A stretch of DNA of 64,000 bases from Dehalobacter restrictus DSM 9455 (GTDB lineage Bacteria > Bacillota > Desulfitobacteriia > Desulfitobacteriales > Syntrophobotulaceae), in assembly GCF_000512895.1 (NCBI RefSeq), contig NZ_CP007033.1, forward strand, positions 1,661,001-1,725,000. Direction: 5' to 3'. Under the pieces are notes generated by a model, which saw nothing but the letters and a program-made list of their open reading frames with translations, made no database searches and was not told the origin of the DNA. Made by a program: the position numbers and the translations under genes. Shown here in pieces: positions 16,612 through 25,447 of the stretch; position 1 is the first letter of the stretch, and the number at the start of each line of letters is the position of its first letter.

Positions 16612-17376
16612 TTACAGTTTCTTTTTCTTGAACACCAGGAGTGAGAGAATCAAGCATAACACAATCAGCAGCAGCGCCGTCCAAGCTGTTACGGACATGT
16701 CGCCAATTGTTTCCGCATTTGTAAGTAGCGTGATGTTATCCGAGGCAAGCGCGACGGGATTCCATTTTTGAAACACCGGAAACACATTGGCAATCAGCAG
16801 GAGCATCATGATTGCGGCTGTCAGAAGAAGTCCTCCGTAATTCCCCGATGCAAGTGTGCTGGCCAGCAGAAGGACTGCCAGGAGAAAAGCACCGAACAGC
16901 CATAGGCAAAACAACGAGAAAAACAGATGAGGCAAGGAGAAGCTCCCGAACAGATAAACAGTGTATCCGTAATCGGTGATCGCGGCAAGGACATAGCTCA
17001 CCGTCCACAAAATCAAAGCCGCCAAATATTTTGACATGATGACCGCAGATCGGGACAACCCCTTGGCAAGAAGGATGACCAGCGTACCGCGTGTCACTTC
17101 CTGGGAGAGTATAACGTTGAAGACAAGCAGCAGGATGATCAAACCCATTTGGCTCATGTTCTTGAAGAATTGGCCATAGGCATCCAGGACTGTCGGCTCC
17201 GGCATGCTGATGGATATTCCCTGAACGGTCAGCTGGGCAAAAATATCGGGCATCATCTTGGCCAGTAAGGGGCTCATCATGCCGAATAAGAACAGTACCG
17301 AAACCATGATAACGGCTTTATAGCTGCGGATTTGCTCCAGAAATTCTTTTTTAGTAAAAGCGATTAAACCGTTCAT
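16612..17376 (-). CDS. ABC-2 type transporter permease (YxlG/NosY-like)
   Basis: The 254-residue protein has six predicted membrane helices and the N-terminal FTKKEFLEQIRSYKAVIM pattern of ABC-2 permeases, with the conserved loop LSQEVTRGTLVILLAKGLSRSAVIMSKYLAAL in the middle. It overlaps the ATPase gene by four bases. The gene order regulator, YxlE-like peptide, ATPase, permease recalls the yxlEFG part of the Bacillus subtilis sigY operon. Exported substrate unknown. Confidence 0.85.
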   Translation of the reverse strand: MNGLIAFTKKEFLEQIRSYKAVIMVSVLFLFGMMSPLLAKMMPDIFAQLTVQGISISMPEPTVLDAYGQFFKNMSQMGLIILLLVFNVILSQEVTRGTLVILLAKGLSRSAVIMSKYLAALILWTVSYVLAAITDYGYTVYLFGSFSLPHLFFSLFCLWLFGAFLLAVLLLASTLASGNYGGLLLTAAIMMLLLIANVFPVFQKWNPVALASDNITLLTNAETIGDMSVTAWTALLLIVLCLILSLLVFKKKKL

Positions 17377-18290
17377 TGAATAACCTCCAAAAATACATCT
17401 TCCAGCGAAGGTTCAAGCACTTCATATTTCAGAACGAAAACTTGTTCCCTGAGCAGCAGTTCCAGAATTTTTAGCCCTTCCGTAGCCATGTCCTCAAGGC
17501 GGACGGTCAGGGAATTTTCTTTAGCCTCCACTGCAGATACGAAGGGGAGATTTGCAAGCTTCCCGGCAAGAACAGCAGCGCTGTCTTGATCCGCCAATGC
17601 TATCCGGAGGGAACTATGGCGATAGCTATTTTTGATATCGGAGAGTTTCCCTTGTAAAACAAGCTTGCCATCGTCCAGAATCCCAATATGATCACAGAGC
17701 CGTTCCACATCGGATAAAATATGGGTGGAAATTAAAATGGCGGTCTGCTTCCCGGCAATGGACAAAATGTCCAATATTTCTTTTCTGCCAACGGGGTCAA
17801 GCGCCGAGGTCGGTTCATCGCAGATCAGGAGCCGTGGCTCGTTCATCAAAGCCTGCGCAATCCCCAGCCGCTGTTTCATTCCTCGGGAAAAACCGCTTAT
17901 TTTTCGGTTACTGTTCTCCAGCCCTACAAGGGCCAGCAGTTCTTCCGTCTTTTTCCGGATTGGGCGGGGCTTCTGCCCGGAGATTTCCCCGCACAGTCTT
18001 AAATATTCGACGGGTGTCATGTAACTGTAAAACTCCGGCACATCCGGAAGATAACCCACATGCCTGTTGGTTTTTGTGTCTCCGTAAGCGACTTTTTCCC
18101 CGCACACTTTGATTTCTCCGGCGTCAGACTTTAAAAACCCCAAAAGCATTTTCATGGTGGTTGTCTTCCCTGCTCCGTTTTTTCCTATCAAGCCAAAAAC
18201 GGAGCTTTCGGAGACTGAGAAGCTCAAATCCTGTATGACCGGAAGACCCCCGAAGTTTTTCTTGACATGTTCCAGCTTCAGAATTTCCAT
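17373..18290 (-). CDS. ABC transporter ATP-binding protein (YxlF-like)
   Basis: The 305-residue ATPase contains Walker A GKNGAGKTT, Q-loop GYLPDVPEFY, signature FSRGMKQRLGIAQAL and Walker B LLICDEPTSALDP, with a C-terminal extension of about 85 residues ending in LEPSLEDVFLEVIQ, characteristic of ABC-2 export ATPases. The start codon overlaps the previous gene and the end overlaps the permease gene, so all are translated from one message. Confidence 0.92.
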   Translation of the reverse strand: MEILKLEHVKKNFGGLPVIQDLSFSVSESSVFGLIGKNGAGKTTTMKMLLGFLKSDAGEIKVCGEKVAYGDTKTNRHVGYLPDVPEFYSYMTPVEYLRLCGEISGQKPRPIRKKTEELLALVGLENSNRKISGFSRGMKQRLGIAQALMNEPRLLICDEPTSALDPVGRKEILDILSIAGKQTAILISTHILSDVERLCDHIGILDDGKLVLQGKLSDIKNSYRHSSLRIALADQDSAAVLAGKLANLPFVSAVEAKENSLTVRLEDMATEGLKILELLLREQVFVLKYEVLEPSLEDVFLEVIQ

Positions 18291-18490
18291 TAGTCGTCAC
18301 CTTTGCCTAAGGTAAAATACAAGATAGGGCCGATAATCTGGAACAGGACGACGACAATTACCCAAAGCACCTGATTGCCGATGCGGTAAGTCCTGTGCCG
18401 GAAAATATGAACGAGCGCAGCTGCTGCCAGGGCAACTTCAATCACCATGATCGGAATTAGAAAAGGTAAATAAGACATTAGATCTTCCAT
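18290..18490 (-). CDS. YxlE-like PLDc_N membrane peptide
   Basis: This 66-residue protein has two membrane helices (about residues 8-28 and 41-60) separated by HIFRHRTYRIGNQVLW and ends in GPILYFTLGKGDD. That is the phospholipase D N-terminal-like (PLDc_N) signature found in YxlE and similar peptides; no catalytic PLD domain is attached. In B. subtilis YxlE modulates sigma-Y activity; here the neighbour is an Xre regulator instead, so a signalling or accessory role in the ABC operon is inference. Its ends overlap both neighbours by one base. Confidence 0.8.
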   Translation of the reverse strand: MEDLMSYLPFLIPIMVIEVALAAAALVHIFRHRTYRIGNQVLWVIVVVLFQIIGPILYFTLGKGDD

Positions 18491-19608
18491 CAGACTTCCT
18501 CCTCCATCGATTCAAGTCGTCGCCAAAGTTTCTGATAACGCTCCTCCGATTTAAGACTTTGAAACGCAGGATTATCTACAACAACGCTCTTTAAATCTTT
18601 ACGGATGAGTTTATCGCTGCGCGGAGCATCTCCTCCCAAATTGAGAGATTCAAAATACGGCTGCAGCATGTCAAAAAACGAATTTCCTTTTAGTTTTAAC
18701 GGGAATGTATTCTTTTGAAAAATGATATCCGCGTATGCTTCCAACATATCCAGCGCTTTTTCATTACGGTTCTGCGCTGAGTAAAGCGCAGCTGCCGTGA
18801 GATACACCGTGAAATAATGGGACGGCTGCATCTCTTTGAGCTGAAATACCTCTCCAAGACTCAGCACTTTTTGCAGACAGGCATCCGTTTTTTCCGGAGC
18901 ATCTGCATAAAGTGCCATGAGGTCGGGAAAAGCCCCGAAAAGACTGGCTACATTCGTATAAATAAATTGCTGGAGATAACGCTTGGCGCGGTCGCTGTCA
19001 CCTTTTATTGCATAGGCTTTGGCCAGCAGTATTCCCGTTGATACCGGTCCTTCCTCGGTCCCTTCGAGCAGGTCGATAGCTTGGGCAGGCTCCTGCAGGG
19101 CCAGGCAACAGTAGGCTCGCAAGGAAAGTGCCTCTCTGGCCAGTGCCGCGTCACCGCTGTTCTTTTCCACACACTCAAAATATCCCGAGGCTTCCCGCAG
19201 AACCTCGTTCATCCGGTCTGGTCCGCCAGCAAGCGGTGCGTGGTTAACCAGCAGCTGCGCGATGGAATATACCAGATTCCAGCACGAATGATACTTCTTG
19301 ATAATCGCCAGGCACTCGGCATAGGTTTGGTCAAAGGACTCAGCAGCAAAAGCATTTGCCAATCTGCGGTACAGTTTTCTTATATCCTCCTTTGTCATTT
19401 GAGCTTCATACCCCAGAAGCTCATCAACGCTTACGTTGAAGAAGGCTGCCAATACAGGCAACAGCATAATATCCGGATAGCTTTGTCCTGACTCCCACTT
19501 GGAAACCGCCGGTTTGGATACCCCAAGATATTCGGCCAGTTCTTCCTGGGTGAGCCTTCTTTCTTTTCTCCGGGCTGCAATTATTTTTCCAATGTTGATT
19601 TTGGTCAT
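18490..19608 (-). CDS. Xre-family regulator with C-terminal TPR-like region
   Basis: About 372 residues. Residues 5-60 form an Xre helix-turn-helix (RRKERRLTQEELAEYLGVSK, AVSKWESGQSYPDI, FFNVSVDELLGYE). The remainder is alpha-helical with TPR-like repeats (ECLAIIKKYHSCWNLVYSIA, AIDLLEGTEEGPVSTGILLA, ALYSAQNRNEKALDMLEAYA), reminiscent of RRNPP-type or Rgg-like sensors. ATG at 19606-19608 has GAGGTGGG upstream. It heads the exporter operon and probably controls it; a peptide ligand is possible but not shown. Confidence 0.85.
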   Translation of the reverse strand: MTKINIGKIIAARRKERRLTQEELAEYLGVSKPAVSKWESGQSYPDIMLLPVLAAFFNVSVDELLGYEAQMTKEDIRKLYRRLANAFAAESFDQTYAECLAIIKKYHSCWNLVYSIAQLLVNHAPLAGGPDRMNEVLREASGYFECVEKNSGDAALAREALSLRAYCCLALQEPAQAIDLLEGTEEGPVSTGILLAKAYAIKGDSDRAKRYLQQFIYTNVASLFGAFPDLMALYADAPEKTDACLQKVLSLGEVFQLKEMQPSHYFTVYLTAAALYSAQNRNEKALDMLEAYADIIFQKNTFPLKLKGNSFFDMLQPYFESLNLGGDAPRSDKLIRKDLKSVVVDNPAFQSLKSEERYQKLWRRLESMEEEV

Positions 19609-19773
19609 AGATCCCACCTCATTTTTAATTCTTAAGTTTTGATTTTCAAGTTCATTATAGTCTGCTTATTTTTTTTACTCAACGGAATCGTCGTTAACAA
19701 TTGTAAAAAAAGTTAACTATGAGTTAACTTTCTGCAGGTCTTATCATTGGCGGGAATGTTGGCGCGGCAAACG

Positions 19774-19810
19774 ACAAAAAACCGCTGACAAAATCATTCG
19801 TCAGCGGCTT
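19774..19810 (-). terminator. Rho-independent terminator of the EF-G-like gene
   Basis: On the minus strand, CCGCTGAC (bases 19807-19800) pairs with GTCAGCGG (19789-19782) across a 10-base loop and is followed by a run of T (19781-19774 region, TTTTTT). It lies 45 bases after the EF-G-like stop codon. Confidence 0.85.
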
Positions 19811-19852
19811 TAGCTTACCTACAATCATTCAGCTTTATTCGTGCATTCAGCG

Positions 19853-21832
19853 TTACTCGTGATGCTGGTGCTCTTTCTTGAGCTGGGCGACCAGCGCGTC
19901 GGATAATCTTGCCGGAACTTCCTCGTACCCGATGAACTGGGTCGTGAACGTGCCTCTCCCCTGGGTCATAGCTTTGAGGTCAATGGAATAGCGCATCATT
20001 TCGGATTGGGGCACATGGGCTTTGATCACCTGGCATTTGCCGTTGGGTTCCATGCCAAGGACCTTGCCGCGTTTGGAGTTCAAATCTCCGATGACATCAC
20101 CCATGAATGCTTCAGGAACCTTGACCTCGGCCTCAACGACTGGTTCCATCAATACCGCGTTGGCCATTTCAGCACCTTTCTTGAAAGCAAGATGTGCCGC
20201 AAGTTTAAATGCCATTTCTGACGAGTCTACGCTGTGATAGGAACCGTCATACAACGTGAATTTCACATTCGTCATCGGATATCCGGCTAGAAAACCATCA
20301 GCAACTGCTTCACGCAGACCTTTTTCAACAGCAGGGAAATAGTTTCTCGGAACCGCTCCGCCGAAAACTTCTTCGTTAAATTCAAAGTCTTTTTCCGGGT
20401 TTGGCTGCATCTTAATCCAGACGTGTCCGTATTGGCCATGGCCGCCGCTTTGTTTCTTGTGTTTGCCTTCAACTTGCACCAATTTTTTGATGGTTTCTCT
20501 GTAAGGAACTTTCGGTACTTCGGTCTCGACGGCAACACCGAATTTTCTAGCCAGTTTTTCGCCGACAATATCGAGTTGCATTTCACCGAGCCCGCTTAAG
20601 ATCGTTTGTTTGGTTTCTGTATTTTTGCCGACGCTGATGGTCGGATCTTCATCGACTAACCTAGCCAGTGCGGATCCGAGCTTATCTTCATCGCCCTTGC
20701 TCTTCGGTTTGACGGAAAGCGGCAGCGCAGGTTTTGGGAATTCAATTCCGTCCAGTTGAATACCTTTCTCTTTCGTTGTAAAAGTATCTCCTGTTTTTGT
20801 CTCCTGCAGTTTCGCAACGACGGCAATATCACCGGCCTGGACGCTGGCCGTATTATCCTGGTTCTTCCCTCTCAGATAGAACAGCTGGCCCAGTTTCTCC
20901 TCGACTTCCCGGTTTGCATTGTAGACAACTGTCTCACTGGTAAACGTTCCGCCATAAACTTTGAAGAAAGTCATTTTGCCGAGATAGGGATCAGCAAGCG
21001 TTTTAAAGACCAACGCAGCCTTTTTGTCGATAGGTGTAGGGGCAGGCACATAGTCAGCCAAGAATTGTGCGAATTCCTTTACGCCCAGATTTTTTTCTAC
21101 CGAACCAAATAAAACCGGAACGATCATATTCTGAGCGAGCCCTTTGGCTGTGATCGTTTTTAATTCTTCATCGTTTAGGGACTCTCCATCCAGATATTTC
21201 ATCAGGAGTTCATCATCAGCTTCTGCCGCAGCTTCAGCAAGTGCTTCTTTCAATATGGCAATATCATCTATATATTGATCAGGTATGTCGGGTTGGAACA
21301 TACCAACCACACCTTCGAATGCTGCCTCTTTGCCAACCGGAATCTGCATTTGAACGAAACGGGTATTCGGGTAAGTTGATTTCAACCGATCCAGTACCTT
21401 TTCTGCATTGGAATTTTCTCTGTCCAGTTTATTGATAAAAATAACTTTAGGGAGTTGCTTTTCTTCGACCAGATCCCAGATGATCTCAGCCTGAACTTCT
21501 AAACCATCAACCCCGCTGATCACAAAAACACTTGTTTCCACGACGCGCAAAGTACTGATGACTTCACCGATAAAATCGGAATAACCAGGTGTATCGAGAA
21601 CATTAACTTTAACATCCTTATGCTCGATCGGAATTAATGAAGTGCTAATTGAGATGTGACGTTGTACTTCCTCTTGAAGGTAATCTGATACGGTGTTTCC
21701 ATCGTTTACTTTCCCGATGCGGTTCGTTACTCCGGCATTAAAAAGCATGGTCTCAGCCAGCGATGTTTTACCTGAACCTCCGTGCCCCACAAGACAGATA
21801 TTACGAATACTCTTGGTGTCATAGCTTTTCAA
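19853..21832 (-). CDS. Elongation factor G-like GTPase (EF-G2 type)
   Basis: The 659-residue protein has the full EF-G domain set: G domain with G1 GHGGSGKTS, G3 DTPGYSDF and G4 NKLDR, then domains II-V (PKSKGDEDKLGSALARLVDE, YRETIKKLVQVEGKHKKQSG, VEAEVKVPEAFMGDVIGDLN). The P-loop differs from canonical EF-G (AHIDAGKT), and the protein is shorter, ending KKEHQHHE; this places it with the EF-G-like/EF-G2 paralogues rather than the main translocase. The role of these paralogues is unclear. It is monocistronic, with its own terminator. Confidence 0.88.
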   Translation of the reverse strand: MKSYDTKSIRNICLVGHGGSGKTSLAETMLFNAGVTNRIGKVNDGNTVSDYLQEEVQRHISISTSLIPIEHKDVKVNVLDTPGYSDFIGEVISTLRVVETSVFVISGVDGLEVQAEIIWDLVEEKQLPKVIFINKLDRENSNAEKVLDRLKSTYPNTRFVQMQIPVGKEAAFEGVVGMFQPDIPDQYIDDIAILKEALAEAAAEADDELLMKYLDGESLNDEELKTITAKGLAQNMIVPVLFGSVEKNLGVKEFAQFLADYVPAPTPIDKKAALVFKTLADPYLGKMTFFKVYGGTFTSETVVYNANREVEEKLGQLFYLRGKNQDNTASVQAGDIAVVAKLQETKTGDTFTTKEKGIQLDGIEFPKPALPLSVKPKSKGDEDKLGSALARLVDEDPTISVGKNTETKQTILSGLGEMQLDIVGEKLARKFGVAVETEVPKVPYRETIKKLVQVEGKHKKQSGGHGQYGHVWIKMQPNPEKDFEFNEEVFGGAVPRNYFPAVEKGLREAVADGFLAGYPMTNVKFTLYDGSYHSVDSSEMAFKLAAHLAFKKGAEMANAVLMEPVVEAEVKVPEAFMGDVIGDLNSKRGKVLGMEPNGKCQVIKAHVPQSEMMRYSIDLKAMTQGRGTFTTQFIGYEEVPARLSDALVAQLKKEHQHHE

Positions 21833-22074
21833 GAATAATCTCCCCTTTGTCTATTCTTTTTAATAACTTGACTTAAACAAGACTATAGCAATAACATCAC
21901 TAATATTAAATTATAACATGTTTAATTCTCTTTAATTCTCTGTGGTTTCCACAATTCCTCTAAAAAAAACTGTATCCCTAAAAAAACTTGGAGCATGACC
22001 TTCTTTCCCGGTGCATAAGTTGAATAGAAATCAACTATATGTACTCTGACAGAGTATCGGCCAGGGAGGAAGAA

Positions 22075-23628
22075 ATGCCCAGAAATAACCTCATTTTCGG
22101 TGCAGTCATTCTTTTTGGGGCGAATCTGGTCAACCGTCTGCTCGGGTTTGTCTACCAATACCTGATTATGCACTATATCGGCAGTGAAGCGTACGGATTG
22201 TTCTATATGGTATTTCCTGTCTATATGACTGCACTGGTCTTAACCACAGCGGGAATACCACTGGCTGTCTCCAAAATGGTTGCCGAAAGAGTCTCTATTG
22301 GCCGCTATGCTGAAGCCCGGAGAGTATTCCGGACAGCTTTCCTGACTTTATTTATTTCCGGTCTGCTGGTTACCATCACGTTGTACCTGAACAGATCCCT
22401 GATCGTTCACAGTTTCTTTGCGGATGAGCGCGTTGGAATTGTTTTTCAGATCTGTATCCCGTCGATTTTTATCGTATCTGTGGCTTCTGCGTTCCGGGGA
22501 TATTTCCAGGGACTGCAGAATATGGTCCCTTCAGCGGTCAGCCAGGTTTGTGAACAAATCTTCCGGATTGGGATCGGCTTTTCTCTTTCCGTATATTTAT
22601 TAAAGAAAGGCATTGAATGGGCAGCAGCCGGTCTTGCAGCAGGAATGCTCTGTGGGGAGATCGTTGGTTTGCTTGTGATCCTGATTCAATATCTGATGCA
22701 GCGCAAGCACCTGCCTTATGGAAATCAAAACGGCGGGCAATCCAAACCCGTCATGCCGGAGCTGATCAGTTTGTCCTTGCCCGTAACCGGAAGCAGGCTG
22801 ATGGCTACAGGGCTGTCTTCTTTGGATACCGTCATTATTCCCAAACAGCTTCAGCTTGCCGGCTATTCGGCCAGGAACGCCACCTCTCTCTTTGGAGAGT
22901 TCAGCGGGACTGCACTTACGCTGCTCTCGTTTCCAAGTGTCTTTACATTTGCGCTGGCGACATCGCTTGTCCCGGCTATTTCCGAAGCAATGGTCCGAAA
23001 TGATGTCCGGGCTGCCAGGAATAAAAGCATAGATGCGATCCGCTATACCATTATGCTTGGATTGCCGTGTGTCATTGCACTTTATTTTTTTGCTGAACCG
23101 CTTACGCACCTATTCAAAAGTGACCATGTATCTGCAGTGTTGAAGGTCTTAGCCTTGGGCGGGCTGTTTGCCTATATTCAACAGACGACCACAGGAATTC
23201 TGCAAGGACTCGGCAAAACCTTTTTACCGCTGGCCCATTCGGTCATCACGGCAGTATTCCGGATCCCGCTTCTTTTCTACCTGACTGGAATTCCGAAATT
23301 TGGTCTCGTGGGTACCGCTTTAACTTATGTATTTGGTTTTGCCATGATGGCTTTCTTAAACCTTTATGCCATAAACAAGCACATCGGACTACAAGCTGAT
23401 CTGAAATCCATGATCCTGCAGCCGGTCCTGGCCGGACTTGGTATGACAGCTGTGCTCAAAAGCATCTTATGGCTGATCCCGGGCCAAACAACGCTGCTTA
23501 CGAGTCTTACTGTCCTTCTTGCCGCAATCGTGATTTATTTTGGGATCCTGATTTCTCAGGGAGGCATTTCAATAAAAGAAATAAAGAAGACCTGGCGGGC
23601 TTTGAGGTTTTGGCCTAAAAATAAATAG
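22075..23628 (+). CDS. SpoVB-like polysaccharide flippase (MVF family)
   Basis: About 517 residues with 14 predicted membrane helices, beginning NNLIFGAVILFGANLVNRLL and containing GSEAYGLFYMVFPVYM and the RGYFQGLQNMVPSAVSQVCE loop typical of SpoVB/YtgP/YkvU flippases of the MOP superfamily. Such proteins move lipid-linked oligosaccharides; SpoVB acts in spore cortex formation. The ATG at 22075 is preceded by AGGGAGGAAGAA; upstream in-frame codons lack such a site. Which paralogue (SpoVB, YkvU or other) cannot be decided here. Confidence 0.85.
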   Translation: MPRNNLIFGAVILFGANLVNRLLGFVYQYLIMHYIGSEAYGLFYMVFPVYMTALVLTTAGIPLAVSKMVAERVSIGRYAEARRVFRTAFLTLFISGLLVTITLYLNRSLIVHSFFADERVGIVFQICIPSIFIVSVASAFRGYFQGLQNMVPSAVSQVCEQIFRIGIGFSLSVYLLKKGIEWAAAGLAAGMLCGEIVGLLVILIQYLMQRKHLPYGNQNGGQSKPVMPELISLSLPVTGSRLMATGLSSLDTVIIPKQLQLAGYSARNATSLFGEFSGTALTLLSFPSVFTFALATSLVPAISEAMVRNDVRAARNKSIDAIRYTIMLGLPCVIALYFFAEPLTHLFKSDHVSAVLKVLALGGLFAYIQQTTTGILQGLGKTFLPLAHSVITAVFRIPLLFYLTGIPKFGLVGTALTYVFGFAMMAFLNLYAINKHIGLQADLKSMILQPVLAGLGMTAVLKSILWLIPGQTTLLTSLTVLLAAIVIYFGILISQGGISIKEIKKTWRALRFWPKNK

Positions 23629-23661
23629 TGCCCCATTTACAGCATACCTAGCGTTATGCTT

Positions 23662-23913
23662 TCACCGCCAAAAATTTCGGATCTTGCTTCCCCACTGCCA
23701 ATACGTCAGCAGGGCTACCACCAAAACAATCACAATAAGCAAGATCTTATAAATAAAATAAATTTTCACCACGGACAGCAGCGTAATAATGACAGCAAGA
23801 ACAATCGGAATGATAAATAATTTTTTAAGATTATTCTTTCCACCTTTTTCTCGACTCAGCCAGAAAATAATAATAAACACAGCAAAATAAAAGAAAAAAA
23901 TCCAAAAGCCCAT
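23662..23913 (-). CDS. Small membrane protein behind surE
   Basis: The 83-residue protein has three hydrophobic segments (residues about 2-19, 32-48 and 54-70) separated by a basic loop SREKGGKNNLKK. It begins 13 bases after the surE stop, so it is likely in the same transcript. No known family recognised. Confidence 0.65.
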   Translation of the reverse strand: MGFWIFFFYFAVFIIIFWLSREKGGKNNLKKLFIIPIVLAVIITLLSVVKIYFIYKILLIVIVLVVALLTYWQWGSKIRNFWR

Positions 23914-23926
23914 ACATTTCTCCTCC

Positions 23927-24682
23927 CTATAGTAAATTTCCCATGGTCTTTAACCGTTCATAATCGGTCAGGTCACAGTGTAAAGGCGTAACCGAAACAT
24001 ACCCTTCCTGAATTGCCCTGAGGTCGGTATCCTGTTCTTCTTCAAAAACGAGCGTTCCGGTGATCCAATAATACTCTCTGCCATAAGGAGATTTTCTGTT
24101 TTCGAACGCATTGTCGTAAACAGACCTGCCTAGTCTGGTGACTCTTTTTCCCTTCCATTCCTCCCTGTCGCAGGGCGGCACATTGATATTGAGCAGGCCA
24201 CTCTGATACTGAAGCAAGGGGCTGTTCGTATCAATCAAGCGTTTGATGAGCAAAGCGCTTGGCATATAGTCTTCGTAATCATAATTGGCAAGTGATACCG
24301 CAATGGAACGTATCCCTAACAGGGCACCCTCCATTGCGGCTGCCACAGTACCTGAGTAGAATACATCCGAACCGAGATTCGGTCCGTGATTAATTCCGGA
24401 TATGATCAAATCCGGCTTGGCAGGAAGAATATCCCCCTGTATTGCCAGTTTGACACAGTCTGTCGGTGTTCCGTTGACAGATACACCGATATGATTATCT
24501 GGCAAGGAATGATGGGTCACGAAGATTGGTTGAAACAGGGTGATAGACCGTCCAACAGCTGATCGCTGCCCTTCCGGAGCCACAACGTAGATCTCATGCT
24601 GATGGTCCGCTGCCAAAGCATCATACATGGTCCTGAGACCGGCAGCAAAATAACCATCATCATTTGTCAGCAGGATTTTCAT
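23927..24682 (-). CDS. surE: 5'/3'-nucleotidase SurE
   Basis: The 251-residue product starts MKILLTNDDGYFAAG, with the metal-binding Asp pair (residues 8-9), followed by SAVGRSITL and SGINHGPNLGSDVFYSGTVA, the conserved SurE core holding the metal-binding Asn. SurE dephosphorylates nucleoside monophosphates. Length and motif order are normal for the family. It follows folE by about 40 bases and precedes a small membrane protein gene. Confidence 0.95.
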   Translation of the reverse strand: MKILLTNDDGYFAAGLRTMYDALAADHQHEIYVVAPEGQRSAVGRSITLFQPIFVTHHSLPDNHIGVSVNGTPTDCVKLAIQGDILPAKPDLIISGINHGPNLGSDVFYSGTVAAAMEGALLGIRSIAVSLANYDYEDYMPSALLIKRLIDTNSPLLQYQSGLLNINVPPCDREEWKGKRVTRLGRSVYDNAFENRKSPYGREYYWITGTLVFEEEQDTDLRAIQEGYVSVTPLHCDLTDYERLKTMGNLL

Positions 24683-24721
24683 GCAAAACTAGCCTCCGTC
24701 ATTCTGCCGCTCATTATTGGA

Positions 24722-25294
24722 TTAGTGTCTGCCCATAATTAATGAGAACGCCTCTGCCCTGGTGGCAGCGCTGGTTTCAAACATTCCTCTGACTGCTGAT
24801 GTAACGGTCTGCGCGCCGGGTTTTTTAATTCCGCGTACGGTCATGCACATATGCTCAGCTTCAATGACGACAATAACGCCGCGCGGATTAAGCATATCAT
24901 TCACAGTATTCGCAATCTGGCTCGTCAATCTTTCCTGTAGCTGTGGCCTTCTGGCGTAGTCTTCGGCAACTCTGGCCAGCTTTGACAATCCTGTCACCTT
25001 GCCGTGTCTCGGTATATACGCAATGTGGGCCTGTCCAACAAAAGGAAGCAGGTGATGCTCACACATTGAATAAATCGGAATATCTCTAACCAGTACCATT
25101 TCCTCGTGGTTTTCCGAAAACAATACAGACAGGTTCTTGCTCGGATCTTCATGAAGTCCGGCAAAAGCTTCCTCATAAAATCTGGCAACTCTTTTGGGAG
25201 TATCCTTAAGTCCTTCTCTTTCCGGATCCTCTCCAATTGCTTCTAAAATATCCCTTACAGCTCGTTCTATTTTTGCATGATCTATAGCCATCAT
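24722..25294 (-). CDS. folE: GTP cyclohydrolase I
   Basis: The 190-residue enzyme has the FolE core: [18 protein letters not shown], the zinc ligands in [20 protein letters not shown] and the later [20 protein letters not shown]. It converts GTP to dihydroneopterin triphosphate, the first step of folate (and queuosine precursor) synthesis. The ATG at 25292-25294 follows AGGAGGCGATC. It is the first gene of a short run with surE; no other folate genes are in view. Confidence 0.96.
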   Translation of the reverse strand: MMAIDHAKIERAVRDILEAIGEDPEREGLKDTPKRVARFYEEAFAGLHEDPSKNLSVLFSENHEEMVLVRDIPIYSMCEHHLLPFVGQAHIAYIPRHGKVTGLSKLARVAEDYARRPQLQERLTSQIANTVNDMLNPRGVIVVIEAEHMCMTVRGIKKPGAQTVTSAVRGMFETSAATRAEAFSLIMGRH

Positions 25295-25447
25295 GATCGC
25301 CTCCTGTTATGGTGTAAATTAGCGGAATATTTTATTAATTAGGTCAACTTGAATTGTATCATTTATTTTCGATTTGACCAAATTTTTTTTACTTTTTCTG
25401 CAGATACGCAATTCTCTCGACAATTTTATCATCATAATTTTACTTCT

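Noticed and set aside
22600-23109. Minus-strand frame inside the SpoVB-like gene
   Set aside because: Composition is that of a shadow frame; the plus-strand flippase is clear.
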